64,000 nt of DNA from NCBI GenBank assembly GCA_016191815.1, contig JACPVI010000061.1, forward strand, positions 210,581 through 274,580, written 5' to 3'. Under the pieces are notes generated by a model. That model made no database searches, was not told where the DNA came from, and was given only the letters and a program-made list of their open reading frames with translations. A program made the position numbers and the translations under genes. Positions 1-9,070 of the stretch are shown here, piece by piece; the stretch's first letter is position 1; the number at the start of each line of letters is the position of its first letter. The DNA comes from Myxococcales bacterium. GTDB taxonomy: Bacteria; Myxococcota; Myxococcia; Myxococcales; Myxococcaceae.

Positions 1-792
1 TTTCAACGCATCGGCCAGCTTGCCCAGCAAGTACGACTTCACCGGCCCCCAGTCCGCCGCGTTGCAGGTGGCGCAGCTTCCCTCCGCCTGCACCAGCAGG
101 TCCGCGGTGTCCAGACACTCCGGAGGCGGCGAGGCCCCACTCGAGCCGCAGGTCTGGCTCCCTCCCACCGAGGCGACCGAGAAGGAGAGCAGCTTGTCCC
201 AACGCTGGTCAATCACCAGCTTCACCGCCACCCGCATCCGGTTCTCCGGAGGCGACGCCCTCGCCGAGGCGTAGTCGAAGCTGCACTTGAGCGGGGCGGT
301 GAAGGCGCACAGGTAGTGGTTCCGGCTCTGGGTGTCGACGTGGATTTTCCCGGTGGAGAGCGAGAGGTCGATGGTGGCCTCCAGCTGATCCGGCGCCTTG
401 GGAGCGAACGCCAAGCGGGTGAACTGGATGGGGATGGTGATTGGCTGGTCCCAGCCGTCGCAGCGCCCATCCATCAGCCCGCAGCTCTCCGAGGTGCAGC
501 CGGCAGTGCCCTCGTCAGCCACCACCACGTTGCCCACCAGGGTGAAGTTCCGCACCTCGCAGCTCAGCGGCACCGCGAGCTGATTCCCAGGAGCGAAACG
601 CGAGAGGATGGTCTGCCAGTTGTCGTTCAGCACCCCGTAGCCGCCGGCGGTCAGGCGAGTGGTGAGCGCCGAGTCCACCTTCGGGCCCACGAAGCGGCCG
701 CCGGGAATCGGCTCCAGCGAGCCACAGCCCCCGCAGCTCCCGGAGCAACCCGAAAGCAACGCCAATAGCCACCAGACGACTCGCCTGGACAT
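1..792 (-). CDS. Cys-rich lipoprotein, C-terminus beyond the window
   Basis: The frame is open for 264 codons from the ATG at 790-792 to the left edge, so the C-terminus is missing. The N-terminus is a lipoprotein signal: two Arg, a hydrophobic run, then lipobox LSGC with Cys16. The mature part keeps about a dozen more cysteines, many in close pairs, which suggests a disulphide-bonded exported protein. I recognise no catalytic motif or named domain. It lies on the same strand as the kinase that ends 26 bases upstream of its start, so the two could be cotranscribed. Function unknown; the lipoprotein call is solid. Confidence 0.75.
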   Translation of the reverse strand, partial: MSRRVVWWLLALLSGCSGSCGGCGSLEPIPGGRFVGPKVDSALTTRLTAGGYGVLNDNWQTILSRFAPGNQLAVPLSCEVRNFTLVGNVVVADEGTAGCTSESCGLMDGRCDGWDQPITIPIQFTRLAFAPKAPDQLEATIDLSLSTGKIHVDTQSRNHYLCAFTAPLKCSFDYASARASPPENRMRVAVKLVIDQRWDKLLSFSVASVGGSQTCGSSGASPPPECLDTADLLVQAEGSCATCNAADWGPVKSYLLGKLADALK

Positions 793-817
793 CGCGCCTC
801 CCGCTCGCCGGAGCCTT

Positions 818-2212
818 CTACCACCGGTTCGCAAAGAGCTCCCACAGCCAGATGCCGGCGAACCCGACGCCCGAGGCCAGCAGGAAGACCATCACGCAGA
901 GCAGCAGCCACCGCTTGTGCCCGGGGGTGTCGTAGGGAGCGGTGTGGTACTCCTCCTCGGCGGAGACGACGGCCTCGATCTCGTCCACGATCGAGCGCTC
1001 CACCGCTGGATCCGTGAGCCCGGCGAAGGGTATCGCGAAGGCCACCCGGGTCGGGTTCACCGCCTCCAGGCCCGGCCGCCTTGCCGGAGTCGGAGTGCCG
1101 GTGGGGTCGGTCACCTCATCGTCGTCGGGGACGAAGTCCACCGGCGCGTGGAGGGCGCGGTGCTCGAAGGCCAGCGCGGTGGGAGGCACCACCATCGTCT
1201 TCTTGTCGGTCTCCACTTCGGTGATGGGGCTGCCTCCCAAGAGCCTCGCGAGCAGGCCCTCCTCGGTCAGCTTCTCCTCGTTGAAGGCGTGCGAGAGGAG
1301 CGCCGCCAGCTCCTTCTCGTTGGCGTCGGGCGCGTACTTCGCCCGGAGGCGCGCGAGCTCGGCCCCTAGCGTGGCGGCGTCGGGGTAGCGCTCGCCGGGG
1401 TCCTTCCGGAGCGCCTTGAGGATGGCCAGGTCCACCTCCGGCGGAACTCCGGGGCGGTGGCGCGAGGGAGGCTCCCAGCTCGGGTTGGCGGCCTTGCGCC
1501 AGCGCTCGATGGGATCTCCCCGCTGCGGCAGCGCGTGCCAGGCCAACAGCTCCCAGAGGCAGACTCCCACCGAGTAGACGTCGGCGCGGCAGTCGACGAT
1601 TTGCTTCTTCGCCTGCTCCGGGGCCATGTAGGTGAGGTTGCCGATCACCACCCGAGGAGCGGTCTGCTCCTCCTTGAGGGTGGACTGGGCGGCGCCGAAG
1701 TCGATGATTTTCACCTCGCCCCGGTAGCTCACGCAGACGTTGGCCGGGGAGAGGTCGCGGTGGACGAGGTGGAGCGGCTGGCCCCCCTCGTCCTGGGCCT
1801 TGTGAGCGTAGGCGAGCCCCTGGCACATCCGCTCGCCGATGAGCAGCACCAGCCCGAACGGCATCACCTGCTTGCGCTCGCGGAGCCTTCGAGCGAAGCG
1901 GGAGACGGTCTTCCCTTGCACGTACTCCATGGCGAGGAAGTACTCGCCGTTCACCTCGCCCATCGCGTACACCCTGGCCACCTGGGGGTGCCTCAGGCGC
2001 ACCACCACCTTGGACTCGTCGACGAAGCGCCCGACGAAGGCGCGGTTCTGCGAGAGGTGGGGGAGGACCTTCTTCACCACGCAGGCGCGGGGCACCTGGC
2101 CGGACTCGTCGCGGGCGAGGAAGACTTCTCCCATCCCGCCGGCGCCGATCCTCCGGACGAGCTGGAACTTGCCGAACTCGACGGGCTCCTTGAGCGAGGG
2201 CTCCTGCTGCAT
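818..2212 (-). CDS. tail-anchored Ser/Thr protein kinase
   Basis: Hanks-type kinase of 464 residues. Visible motifs are the Gly-rich loop GAGGMGEVF (23-31), the Lys of VVKK (47/48), HRD (151-153), DFG (171-173) and APE (197-199). The catalytic-loop Lys that normally follows HRDL is Ser here (HRDLSPAN), as in the second kinase of this window. After the kinase domain comes a linker of about 150 residues, then one hydrophobic segment (about 433-457) and only a few residues beyond it. The protein should therefore be anchored by its tail with the kinase in the cytoplasm and no outer sensor domain. Substrate unknown. It sits downstream of hemL on the same strand but 126 bases away. Confidence 0.92.
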   Translation of the reverse strand: MQQEPSLKEPVEFGKFQLVRRIGAGGMGEVFLARDESGQVPRACVVKKVLPHLSQNRAFVGRFVDESKVVVRLRHPQVARVYAMGEVNGEYFLAMEYVQGKTVSRFARRLRERKQVMPFGLVLLIGERMCQGLAYAHKAQDEGGQPLHLVHRDLSPANVCVSYRGEVKIIDFGAAQSTLKEEQTAPRVVIGNLTYMAPEQAKKQIVDCRADVYSVGVCLWELLAWHALPQRGDPIERWRKAANPSWEPPSRHRPGVPPEVDLAILKALRKDPGERYPDAATLGAELARLRAKYAPDANEKELAALLSHAFNEEKLTEEGLLARLLGGSPITEVETDKKTMVVPPTALAFEHRALHAPVDFVPDDDEVTDPTGTPTPARRPGLEAVNPTRVAFAIPFAGLTDPAVERSIVDEIEAVVSAEEEYHTAPYDTPGHKRWLLLCVMVFLLASGVGFAGIWLWELFANRW

Positions 2213-2338
2213 CGCGCCGGCGGAGCATACCCGCCAGCGGCCTGGTGCGCGCCCTCTACCAAGGATGCCAGGGCACCGCCCGAACGCGCGGACGCAGCGC
2301 CTGCGGCCGCGCCACGTTGCAGGCCAACGGGGGTGGCG

Positions 2339-3625
2339 CTAGGCCAATTGGGCGAAGGCTGTCCGGGCAGCCTTCAAGGTGCGCTCCACCTCGGCCTCGC
2401 CGTGGCCGAATGAGACGAACGCGGCCTCGAATTGCGAGGGCGGGAGGTAGATGCCCTCCTCCAGCATCGCGTGGAAGAAGCGGCCGAACTTCTTCGCGTC
2501 CGCCTCCCTGGCGCTCACATAGTCGAACACCGGGCTCGAGGTGAAAAAGCAGGTCCACATGCTGCCCACCCGGTTCAGCGTCAATGGCACTCCCGCCTCC
2601 GCGGCCGCCGTGGAGATTCCTTCGCACAGCTTGCGGCTGGTCGCCTCGAGCTTCCCGTACACGCCGGGCTTCGCCAGCTCCTTGAGGCAGGCGAGCCCCG
2701 CCGCCACCGCCAGCGGGTTCCCCGAGAGCGTGCCCGCCTGGTAGATGGGCCCCTCCGGCGCAATCTTCGACATCAGCTCGCGCCGCCCTCCGTAGGCACC
2801 CACCGGCAACCCGCCGCCGATCACCTTCCCCATGGTGGTGAGGTCCGGCGAGATGCCGTACAGCTCCTGCGCCCCGCCGCGGGCGACGCGGAAGCCGGTC
2901 ATCACTTCGTCGAGGATGAGCAGCGCGCCGTGCTTGTTGCAGAGCGCCTGCAATACTTGCAGATAGCCCTCCTTGGGAATCAGCACTCCCATGTTCCCCA
3001 CCACCGGCTCCAGGATGACGCAGGCGATGTCCTTGCCTCGCTCTCCGAAGATGCGCTCCAGGGCGGGGATGTCGTTGAAGGGCGCGGTGAGGGTGAGCCT
3101 GGCCAGCGCCGCCGGTACTCCCGGCGAGTCCGGCAGCCCCAGCGTCTCCACTCCGGAGCCGGCCTTCACCAAGAAGGAGTCGGCCGCGCCGTGGTAGCAG
3201 CCCTCCAGCTTGACGATGCTGTCCCGCGAGGTGGCGCCGCGGGCCAGCCGCACCGCCGCCTGGGTGGCCTCGGTGCCGCTGGAGACCAGCCGCACCATCT
3301 GCACGCTGGGGACCGTCTTGCAAATGAGCTCCGCCAGCTCCACCTCCGCCTCGTGGGGAGCGCCGAAGGAGGTGCCGCTCTTGGTGGCCAAAGTCACCGC
3401 CTCCACGATGGCGGGGTGGGCGTGCCCCAGGATGAGCGGCCCCCAGCTCCCCACGTAGTCCACGTAGCGGTTGCCATCCACGTCCGTGAGCCACGCCCCC
3501 TGCCCGGAGCGGAAGAAGACCGGCTCGCCGCCCACCCCGCGGAAGGCGCGAACCGGCGAGTTGACTCCGCCCGGCATCAGCCCCCGGGCACGCTGGAAGA
3601 GGTTGTGACTGTTGGTGTGTTCCAT
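2339..3625 (-). CDS. hemL: glutamate-1-semialdehyde 2,1-aminomutase
   Basis: PLP enzyme of 428 residues, the usual length for HemL. It converts glutamate-1-semialdehyde to 5-aminolevulinate in the C5 branch of haem and tetrapyrrole synthesis in the cytoplasm. The N-terminal stretch with [12 protein letters not shown] (17-28) is typical of the family, as is [15 protein letters not shown] for cofactor phosphate binding. [11 protein letters not shown] holds the Asp that contacts the PLP ring, and Lys267 in [12 protein letters not shown] is the Schiff-base lysine. No truncation or missing residue is seen. No other haem genes are next to it, so it looks like a stand-alone housekeeping gene. Confidence 0.97.
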   Translation of the reverse strand: MEHTNSHNLFQRARGLMPGGVNSPVRAFRGVGGEPVFFRSGQGAWLTDVDGNRYVDYVGSWGPLILGHAHPAIVEAVTLATKSGTSFGAPHEAEVELAELICKTVPSVQMVRLVSSGTEATQAAVRLARGATSRDSIVKLEGCYHGAADSFLVKAGSGVETLGLPDSPGVPAALARLTLTAPFNDIPALERIFGERGKDIACVILEPVVGNMGVLIPKEGYLQVLQALCNKHGALLILDEVMTGFRVARGGAQELYGISPDLTTMGKVIGGGLPVGAYGGRRELMSKIAPEGPIYQAGTLSGNPLAVAAGLACLKELAKPGVYGKLEATSRKLCEGISTAAAEAGVPLTLNRVGSMWTCFFTSSPVFDYVSAREADAKKFGRFFHAMLEEGIYLPPSQFEAAFVSFGHGEAEVERTLKAARTAFAQLA

Positions 3626-3713
3626 GGCCGCAGGTTCCTACCACACCCTCGCGGCCGCCACGGCAGCCGCGCAGCTTCCAAGGGCCCGCCCGCGGCACTG
3701 CCAGCTCGGGTGA

Positions 3714-4700
3714 CTATGGCCCTGGCTCGTTCGCCAGCGGCGTCTCGGGGGAGCCGGCGCCTTCCGGAGGGAGGTTTTGCTCCCTCGCCGCCTCCTCGGC
3801 GGTGCCGCCTGCCGCCTCCACCGAGCTGGCCGGCCGGGCCATGGGCCGCTCGCGGGCGGCCACCCGCTCCTCCCGGTCGAACGCCTTGTCCTTCTCGCCG
3901 ATGGCGTCGGGAGTGGTGGCCTCCAGCCTCTTTCGGATCAGGGCAATCTGCCCCTGGACCACCTTGGGGTCAGGGTGGCGCCTCAGGGCCTCCACCCAGG
4001 TTTCGATCGCCTTCTCGCCCTCTCCCAACTCGGCGCGAAGCTTCCCCAGCTCGAAGAGGGCGTGGGGCTGAAGCTCGCTGTCCGGGAAGCGCTCGGCGAG
4101 TTGCTGGAAGGCGCGGGCGGCCTCGGGGCGGCGTCCCTCCATCATCGCGAGCGCCTGGGCCCTGAGGAAGAGCGCGTCATCCACGTGGGCGGAGGTCTCG
4201 TACTTGTTCTCCAAACTGGAGGCCTCCAATTCGCACTGCTGGTAGTTGCCCAGCTCGAAGTACAGCTTGGCCACCTGGTAGCTCAGCTCGGCGCCCTGGG
4301 GAGGATTCCTGGCCAGCGCGGCGGTCAGCTCGCTGATGGCGCCCCGGTGGTCCCGGAAGTGGTTCTTCAGGATGTCCGCCAGGTACACCCGCGCTTCCAG
4401 CGTCTCCGGGGCCTCGGGGCAGAGCGAGATGAGCTCGCGGTACACCTCGGTCGCCCTGCGGACGTCGCGCAGCTCGAGGTAGTAGATGTCCGCCGCGCCG
4501 CGCAGCGCCCGCGCCCGCAAGACTTGGGCCTCCGGCGAGTCGTCGTGCTCCAGCGCGTCCAGCGCCCGCCGGTACTCGGCCAACGCCTCCGGGGCGCGCT
4601 TCTCGTAGAGCGCCGCCTTGGCCCTGAGGATGTGCTGGGCGGCGTCCTTCTCGCAGCCGGCGAGGGCCAGAGCCAGGCAGGCGGCGAGGGCGCACCTCAC
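3714..4700 (-). CDS. TPR-repeat lipoprotein
   Basis: 328 residues starting with GTG at 4698-4700, which overlaps the TGA of the upstream small gene (GTGA), suggesting translational coupling. A longer in-frame start exists, but the lipoprotein signal begins at this GTG: a short n-region, a Leu/Ala run and lipobox LAGC with Cys16. Residues 20-270 are helical tetratricopeptide repeats with tell-tale spacing such as AEVYRELISLCPEAPETLEA and ARAFQQLAERFPDSELQP. A Glu/Pro/Ala-rich tail follows. TPR lipoproteins of this kind act as scaffolds in the periplasm or at the outer membrane (compare BamD and YbgF). The partner is unknown. Confidence 0.85.
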   Translation of the reverse strand: MRCALAACLALALAGCEKDAAQHILRAKAALYEKRAPEALAEYRRALDALEHDDSPEAQVLRARALRGAADIYYLELRDVRRATEVYRELISLCPEAPETLEARVYLADILKNHFRDHRGAISELTAALARNPPQGAELSYQVAKLYFELGNYQQCELEASSLENKYETSAHVDDALFLRAQALAMMEGRRPEAARAFQQLAERFPDSELQPHALFELGKLRAELGEGEKAIETWVEALRRHPDPKVVQGQIALIRKRLEATTPDAIGEKDKAFDREERVAARERPMARPASSVEAAGGTAEEAAREQNLPPEGAGSPETPLANEPGP

Positions 4701-4975
4701 GGGCAGGCGCCTCCGTCCGGCCGGGGCAGCGGGCTGACGCGCACGCAGGCGGTCTGCTCGCACTTCACGCAGTCCGTCTCCTGCGGCCCGGTGGTGGTGC
4801 AGACGAACACCCCCGAGGGCCGGGGGCAGTCCTCGGCGCGGATGCAGCTCACCACTCCGCCGTCGGCCCTCAACACCGGCTCCTCTCTCGCACCGCAAAA
4901 GCCGTCCTCCGGGCAGCCCAACAGGGCGGCAGCCAGGACCGCCACGGCGACTCTCCCGCGCTGCATCTTCCCCAC
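4697..4975 (-). CDS. small Cys-rich lipoprotein
   Basis: 92 residues with a signal sequence ending in lipobox ALLGC. The mature peptide of about 70 residues has ten further cysteines, among them CIRAEDC, CVKCEQTAC and CTTTGPQETDC. This resembles the short disulphide-rich modules of the MopE-type and other repeat lipoproteins in this window. Its stop overlaps the GTG start of the TPR lipoprotein, and its start lies 12 bases after the stop of the Ig-like lipoprotein gene, so the three form a tight cluster. Function unknown. Confidence 0.8.
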   Translation of the reverse strand: MGKMQRGRVAVAVLAAALLGCPEDGFCGAREEPVLRADGGVVSCIRAEDCPRPSGVFVCTTTGPQETDCVKCEQTACVRVSPLPRPDGGACP

Positions 4976-4987
4976 CCCTCGCCGCGC

Positions 4988-5815
4988 CTACAACCCGATG
5001 TCCTTCATCGTCACCACCTTGTTGCCGTTGGCGTCGATGGCCACGATTTCAATCTGCTTCTGTCCCTTCCGCACCGGCACCTCGGCCTTGTAGCGGCCGT
5101 TGGGCTCCACCGAGACCTCGCGCCCGTCGATGAGCACCGAGGAGCCGGGGTCCACCTGGCCCTCCACCACCACCCGCACCGTGGCCTCCAGGGCCGGCGG
5201 ACGGGTGTCCACCGCCACTCGCACCTGCGCCTTCCCCTCGTTGCCGGTCTTGTCCTTGGCCACCGCCAACAGGTCGTTCACCCCTTCCGCCAGCCTCAGC
5301 TTCACCCTCCAGATGTTCCCCTTGTAGCGCTCCGCCCGGGAGCCGTTCACCGCCACCTCGGCCACGTCCTGGTCCGGCACCTCCACCGCGATGTGCTGCT
5401 CGGGGTCGGTCACCACCTTCCCCTCCTCCGGGTGCACGAAGGCCACCTTGGGAGGCTGGTTGTCGAAGGCGGAGAAGGAGAGCCGGCTCACCCGCCCCTG
5501 GTACTTGAACCCCAAGGCCTGGATGGCCACCACCTTCGAGGGCAGCTCGCACTCGCAGCCCTTCACGTCCAGCTCGTACACCGCGGTGCCCTGCTGGAAG
5601 CTCTTGAGCGCGACGTTCTCCACTCCGCCCTGGTCCCGAACCTGCTCCTTGAAGGCCTCCGCCTCGGCCTGGGTGAGGTTGGAGATGGTCAGCTCCACGT
5701 GCGAGACCGGGTCCTCCCCGATGGGAGAGGTGGGAGCGGTGCCGGTGCGCCTTGGCCCTCCGCAGCCGGACAAGGCGGCGAGCAAAGAGAGCAAAAGGCG
5801 AGGGGCGGTGCGCAT
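4988..5815 (-). CDS. lipoprotein with Ig-like (Big) domains
   Basis: 275 residues from ATG 5813-5815. An upstream in-frame ATG exists, but the lipoprotein signal (RTAPRLLLSLLAALSGC) begins here. The N-terminal mature domain (about 30-120) is alpha/beta with two close Cys (GCEC). Two bacterial Ig-like folds follow: one opens at PPKVAFVHPEEGKVV and carries VNDLLAVAKDKTGNEG, and the second has VEGQVDPGSSVLIDGREV and IEIVAIDANGN. Such domains usually serve as stalks or binding modules outside the inner membrane. It is followed at once by the small Cys-rich lipoprotein and the TPR lipoprotein. Exact role unknown. Confidence 0.8.
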   Translation of the reverse strand: MRTAPRLLLSLLAALSGCGGPRRTGTAPTSPIGEDPVSHVELTISNLTQAEAEAFKEQVRDQGGVENVALKSFQQGTAVYELDVKGCECELPSKVVAIQALGFKYQGRVSRLSFSAFDNQPPKVAFVHPEEGKVVTDPEQHIAVEVPDQDVAEVAVNGSRAERYKGNIWRVKLRLAEGVNDLLAVAKDKTGNEGKAQVRVAVDTRPPALEATVRVVVEGQVDPGSSVLIDGREVSVEPNGRYKAEVPVRKGQKQIEIVAIDANGNKVVTMKDIGL

Positions 5816-5849
5816 GGCGGCGGAAGATATCCGCCCGCCCGGATTCCCT

Positions 5850-6218
5850 CTACCGCTGATCGGGCGAGGGGCCGCCCACTCCACCCGGCTCCTTCGAGCG
5901 GGCCAGCATCGGCCGCCTCCGGCTGGCCTTTTTGAGCTGCTTTTCCATCAGCGCCTCCATCTGCTGGAGGTGCTCCTCCTGGCTCTGGCAGGCGAGGGCG
6001 GAGACGCTCTGGTGCCGCTCGGACAGCTCCTGCCAGTGGGACACCTTGGCCCTCCCGGCGAGGAGCCGGTCTTCCAGTGCGTCCAGCGCCCGGTCCATCT
6101 CTGCGCCCTGTCGCTCCACCTCGGTGAGCCGCTGCACCGCCTCTTGGGGAGGCTCGAAGCAGGCCGACAAAAGCCAAGCCCCCACGGCCACCCCAAGCCC
6201 CCTTTGCCTCTTTCCCAT
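5850..6218 (-). CDS. small coiled-coil lipoprotein
   Basis: 122 residues from the ATG at 6216-6218, preceded by an AGGTGGGG-type ribosome site; the longer upstream extension lacks signal character. The signal peptide ends in lipobox LLSAC. The mature part is charged and helical (EAVQRLTEVERQGAEMDRAL and onward) with heptad-like spacing, then a basic tail. It looks like a short envelope coiled coil. It ends 35 bases before the Ig-like lipoprotein and starts 155 bases after kdsC. No named family is recognised. Confidence 0.75.
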   Translation of the reverse strand: MGKRQRGLGVAVGAWLLSACFEPPQEAVQRLTEVERQGAEMDRALDALEDRLLAGRAKVSHWQELSERHQSVSALACQSQEEHLQQMEALMEKQLKKASRRRPMLARSKEPGGVGGPSPDQR

Positions 6219-6372
6219 CCCACCCCACCTCGCTGGATTGACGGCGCCGCTTTGCGGAGCCGTGGGTCGAGGCACGGTAGGGAGCACTGGAGGGCGCGAC
6301 AACCCACCCCGCCAGCGGTAGGGCCGCGGCTTTCAGCAGTCGACTGGGCAAACCTGCGGGCCGAGCGGTGCC

Positions 6373-6888
6373 TTAGACAGCCGCGGGCTTGCGGTGTCGG
6401 AGGATGAACTCGCAAACCTCGCGCGCCGCTCCGGCGCCGGCCGGCTTGTGGGCGACGTAGTGGACCGCCGAGCGCACCTCCTCCGGCGCCTCGGGAGGAG
6501 CGGCGGAGAAGCCCACCGCGCGCAGGAGCGGGAGGTCCACCACCTCGTCGCCCATGTAGCCGCACAGTCCCCGGTCTACCTTGAGCTGCTCCAACAGCCG
6601 CTCGAAGTGGGCCACCTTGTCCTGGCTGCCGAAGTGGACGTGCTTGATGCCGAGCGACTGCATCCGCATCTGGGCCGAGAGGCTGTCCCCTCCGGAGATG
6701 GCCGCCACCTCCACTCCCGCCTCCTGCAGCCGCTTGATTCCCATCCCGTCCCGAACGCTGTAGGCCTGGGTCCACCCCGAGCTCGGCACCCAGAAGATGC
6801 GCCCGTCAGTGAGGGTCCCGTCGATGTCGAAGATCATCAGCGACAGCCGGGACACCCGCTGCCGGAGCGCGTCCAGGTCCTCGTTCAC
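6373..6888 (-). CDS. kdsC: 3-deoxy-D-manno-octulosonate 8-phosphate phosphatase
   Basis: 171-residue HAD-superfamily C0-type phosphatase, the usual KdsC length without a cap domain. It dephosphorylates Kdo-8-phosphate to Kdo for the LPS inner core. Asp21 and Asp23 in FDIDGTLTDG are the nucleophile and acid/base; SVRDGMGIKRLQ, ISGGDS and GDEVVDLPLL are typical of the family. The C-terminal AGAGAAREVCEFIL matches the KdsC tail that closes the active site of the tetramer. The start is GTG at 6886-6888, overlapping the TGA of the upstream gene (GTGA). No kdsA, kdsB or kdsD is in the window. Confidence 0.93.
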   Translation of the reverse strand: MNEDLDALRQRVSRLSLMIFDIDGTLTDGRIFWVPSSGWTQAYSVRDGMGIKRLQEAGVEVAAISGGDSLSAQMRMQSLGIKHVHFGSQDKVAHFERLLEQLKVDRGLCGYMGDEVVDLPLLRAVGFSAAPPEAPEEVRSAVHYVAHKPAGAGAAREVCEFILRHRKPAAV

Positions 6889-7538
6889 TTCGGCACCGCG
6901 CGCAGGATGGCCTTGCCGTCCTTGATCACCACCTTGAAGTCGACCGCCTTGGCGTTGTGCTGCTTGAGCAGCTCGGGCACTTGTTTCTTGAGCGCGCCGG
7001 CCACCGACTCGTAGCTCAGCCGGGAGACGTCCTCGTTGCAGCGCCGCTTGGCCATGAGGTAGGCGTCGTAGATGGACCTGAGCTTGGCGTCCGAAAGGCC
7101 GCCCTCCCCGGTGGAGGCGGGCGCGACAGGAGCCTTCGCTGCGGCCTTGGCGAGCTCGTTGGCCTGGGCTTCATTGGGCTGGGGTTTGGGCTCGGCGGCG
7201 CGGGCCTTGGTGTGGAGCCGGGCCTTGAAGAGGTCGCGCCGGTAGGTGCCGTTCTCCATCTCCTGGATGGTGCGCTCCCACATCCTCTCGTAGCTGGAGA
7301 GGGTGGTGGCCAAGGTGCCCAGGCGGAACTTGGCGGCGGTCTGGCGGACGTAGCTGGACTTGAGCTTGGTGAGCCGCTTCTTGATGGCCTGGTGCTCCTG
7401 GTGGGGCGGGCGGCGCTCCATTCCCAAGAAGAACTGCTCGTAGGCGACCTTCAGGGCGGTGAGGTCGGCCGCGAGCTCGTCGCATTCCTTGGCTATCGTC
7501 TCGGCGGCGACGATCTTGGCGTTGAGGACGTCGGCCAT
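6885..7538 (-). CDS. conserved coiled-coil protein, possibly MXAN_5187-like
   Basis: 217 residues, no signal peptide. Residues 1-115 are charged alpha-helix that looks like coiled coil (KKRLTKLKSSYVRQTAAKFR and SYERMWERTIQEMENGTY). An Ala/Pro/Lys-rich linker follows, then a compact C-terminal domain of about 70 residues (LSDAKLRSIYDAYLMAKRRC, then a beta pair VDFKVVIKDGKAILRAV). This resembles the myxobacterial family named after MXAN_5187, but that is from memory and not checked. Its stop overlaps the kdsC start, and it follows lgt by 43 bases. Cytoplasmic; function unknown. Confidence 0.8.
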   Translation of the reverse strand: MADVLNAKIVAAETIAKECDELAADLTALKVAYEQFFLGMERRPPHQEHQAIKKRLTKLKSSYVRQTAAKFRLGTLATTLSSYERMWERTIQEMENGTYRRDLFKARLHTKARAAEPKPQPNEAQANELAKAAAKAPVAPASTGEGGLSDAKLRSIYDAYLMAKRRCNEDVSRLSYESVAGALKKQVPELLKQHNAKAVDFKVVIKDGKAILRAVPK

Positions 7539-7581
7539 CGGTCGGTCAAGGATGGTCCAAGCGCGCGGTGGCGATCAACCC

Positions 7582-9063
7582 TCAGGCGGAGGCCAAAGTC
7601 AGCTCGGCCCGGCCCGACTCCTTGCGCTGGCGGGCCTTGCGGTAGAGCACCGCCGCCCCCAGGGTGAACATGCAGATGGAGATGAACTGGCTGATGGAGA
7701 TGTTGTACCAGGCCTCGAGGGGGAACTTCTCCGCCAGGGCGCCCATCCCCAGGTAGTTGAGGAGCCCGTGGAGGGTGCCTCGCTCCACGTCGCCCCGGAA
7801 CAGCTCCACCGTGGAGCGGAGGACCGCGTAGCACATCAGCCACAGGCCGAAGACTTGGCCGTGGAAGAGGCGGAAGCGGCGCATGGTGAGCAGGGCGGCG
7901 AAGAGGACGAGCTGGCCGATCGACTCGTAGAGTTGGGTGGCGTAGACGGGAAAGGTGTGGCCGTGCTGGGCCACCCACTCCGAGATGCGGGAGGCCCCCG
8001 GCGCCATCTGGTGGAGCACCTCGCCGCTCTGCTCGACCGCGAAGCGGCTGTCCTCGGCCATCGACTGGTAGGCCAAGCTGGCGGTGCCGCCCGGGCCGCC
8101 GAAGAGGTTCTGCACTCCCTTGCCGGGGAACTGGACGGTGGCCGCGGTGCCGGCGGGGGCGATTCTCCCCCAGCAGCAGCCGGCGGCGAAGCAGCCGAGC
8201 CGTCCCAGGCACTGGCCCAGGGACACCGCGGGCATGGCGATGTCGGCCAGCCGGAGAAAGTCAATCCGGTGCACCCGCGCGTAGACGAGGGAGGTGAGGG
8301 CGGCGCCGATGAGCCCGCCGTAGAACACCAGCCCGCCCTCCAGGCTCAGGATTTTCCCTGGGCTCTGGGCGTAGTCCTTCCAGTTGATGATGACGAACAG
8401 CACTCTCGAGCCCACCATCCCGCCGATGAACACCCAGAAGGCGAGGTCGAAGATTTGCTCCCGCTTGTGCTCGCCCTCCTCGCCCGGCCACTCGCGCCGG
8501 GCCAGCCAGCCGCACAAGGTGACCGCGGCGATGAAGCCTCCGCCCACCAGGACGCCGTAGGTGTGGATGGGGATTCCCTCCCCCTTTCCGAAGGGGAGCT
8601 TCTCCATCACCACCGGGAGCAGCTTGCGAAGCGCCAGCGCGGCCGCCACCGCGGCCACCACCGCCCAGGTGAGGGCGGACTTCTTCCTCTCCTCTCGGCT
8701 GGGGGCCGCCCCTGCTTTGGCCTTGGCCTGTTTCCATCCGCTCAGCGCGAACATCAGCACCAGCTGGGCCGACAAGAGGAGCGCGGCGGCCACCCCCAGT
8801 GGGACGAGGAACGGCCGCGGCGGCAGCGCGTAGTACAGGCCGGCCACCGCGAGCCCAAAGCCCAAGGTGGCGAACAGGCCGCTTCGCCGGAGTTGCCCGA
8901 AGCGGCTGGGGGCGGTGAGCTCACCGGTCTTCGGGTCCTCCGGACCATGGGCGCCGCGGAAGCCGGCCCAGGCGGCGTAACCGACCAGCGCCACTGCCAA
9001 GAGGTAGAGGATTCCCTCGGAGAGAGGAGTGTCGAACACGAACTTGTAGAGGACGGGAATCAT
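7582..9063 (-). CDS. lgt: prolipoprotein diacylglyceryl transferase, extended form
   Basis: Lgt moves diacylglycerol from phosphatidylglycerol to the lipobox Cys of prolipoproteins, the first step of lipoprotein maturation in the inner membrane. The family signature is clear: IPIHTYGVLVGGGF (164-177), GGLVFYGGLIGA (243-254) and GRLGCFAAGCCWGR (287-300), the loop with the essential Arg. Two features are unusual. At 493 residues it is far longer than the common 260-300, with an N-terminal extension of about 160 residues holding several hydrophobic segments. A long polar insertion also follows the signature loop (about 302-385). It is 7 bases downstream of lspA, so the first two enzymes of the pathway are probably coexpressed. 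Confidence 0.92.
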   Translation of the reverse strand: MIPVLYKFVFDTPLSEGILYLLAVALVGYAAWAGFRGAHGPEDPKTGELTAPSRFGQLRRSGLFATLGFGLAVAGLYYALPPRPFLVPLGVAAALLLSAQLVLMFALSGWKQAKAKAGAAPSREERKKSALTWAVVAAVAAALALRKLLPVVMEKLPFGKGEGIPIHTYGVLVGGGFIAAVTLCGWLARREWPGEEGEHKREQIFDLAFWVFIGGMVGSRVLFVIINWKDYAQSPGKILSLEGGLVFYGGLIGAALTSLVYARVHRIDFLRLADIAMPAVSLGQCLGRLGCFAAGCCWGRIAPAGTAATVQFPGKGVQNLFGGPGGTASLAYQSMAEDSRFAVEQSGEVLHQMAPGASRISEWVAQHGHTFPVYATQLYESIGQLVLFAALLTMRRFRLFHGQVFGLWLMCYAVLRSTVELFRGDVERGTLHGLLNYLGMGALAEKFPLEAWYNISISQFISICMFTLGAAVLYRKARQRKESGRAELTLASA

Positions 9064-9070
9064 CGATTGC

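Noticed and set aside
2432..4165. Plus-strand open frame over hemL and the TPR gene
   Set aside because: Shadow of hemL and its neighbour; hemL has all catalytic residues.
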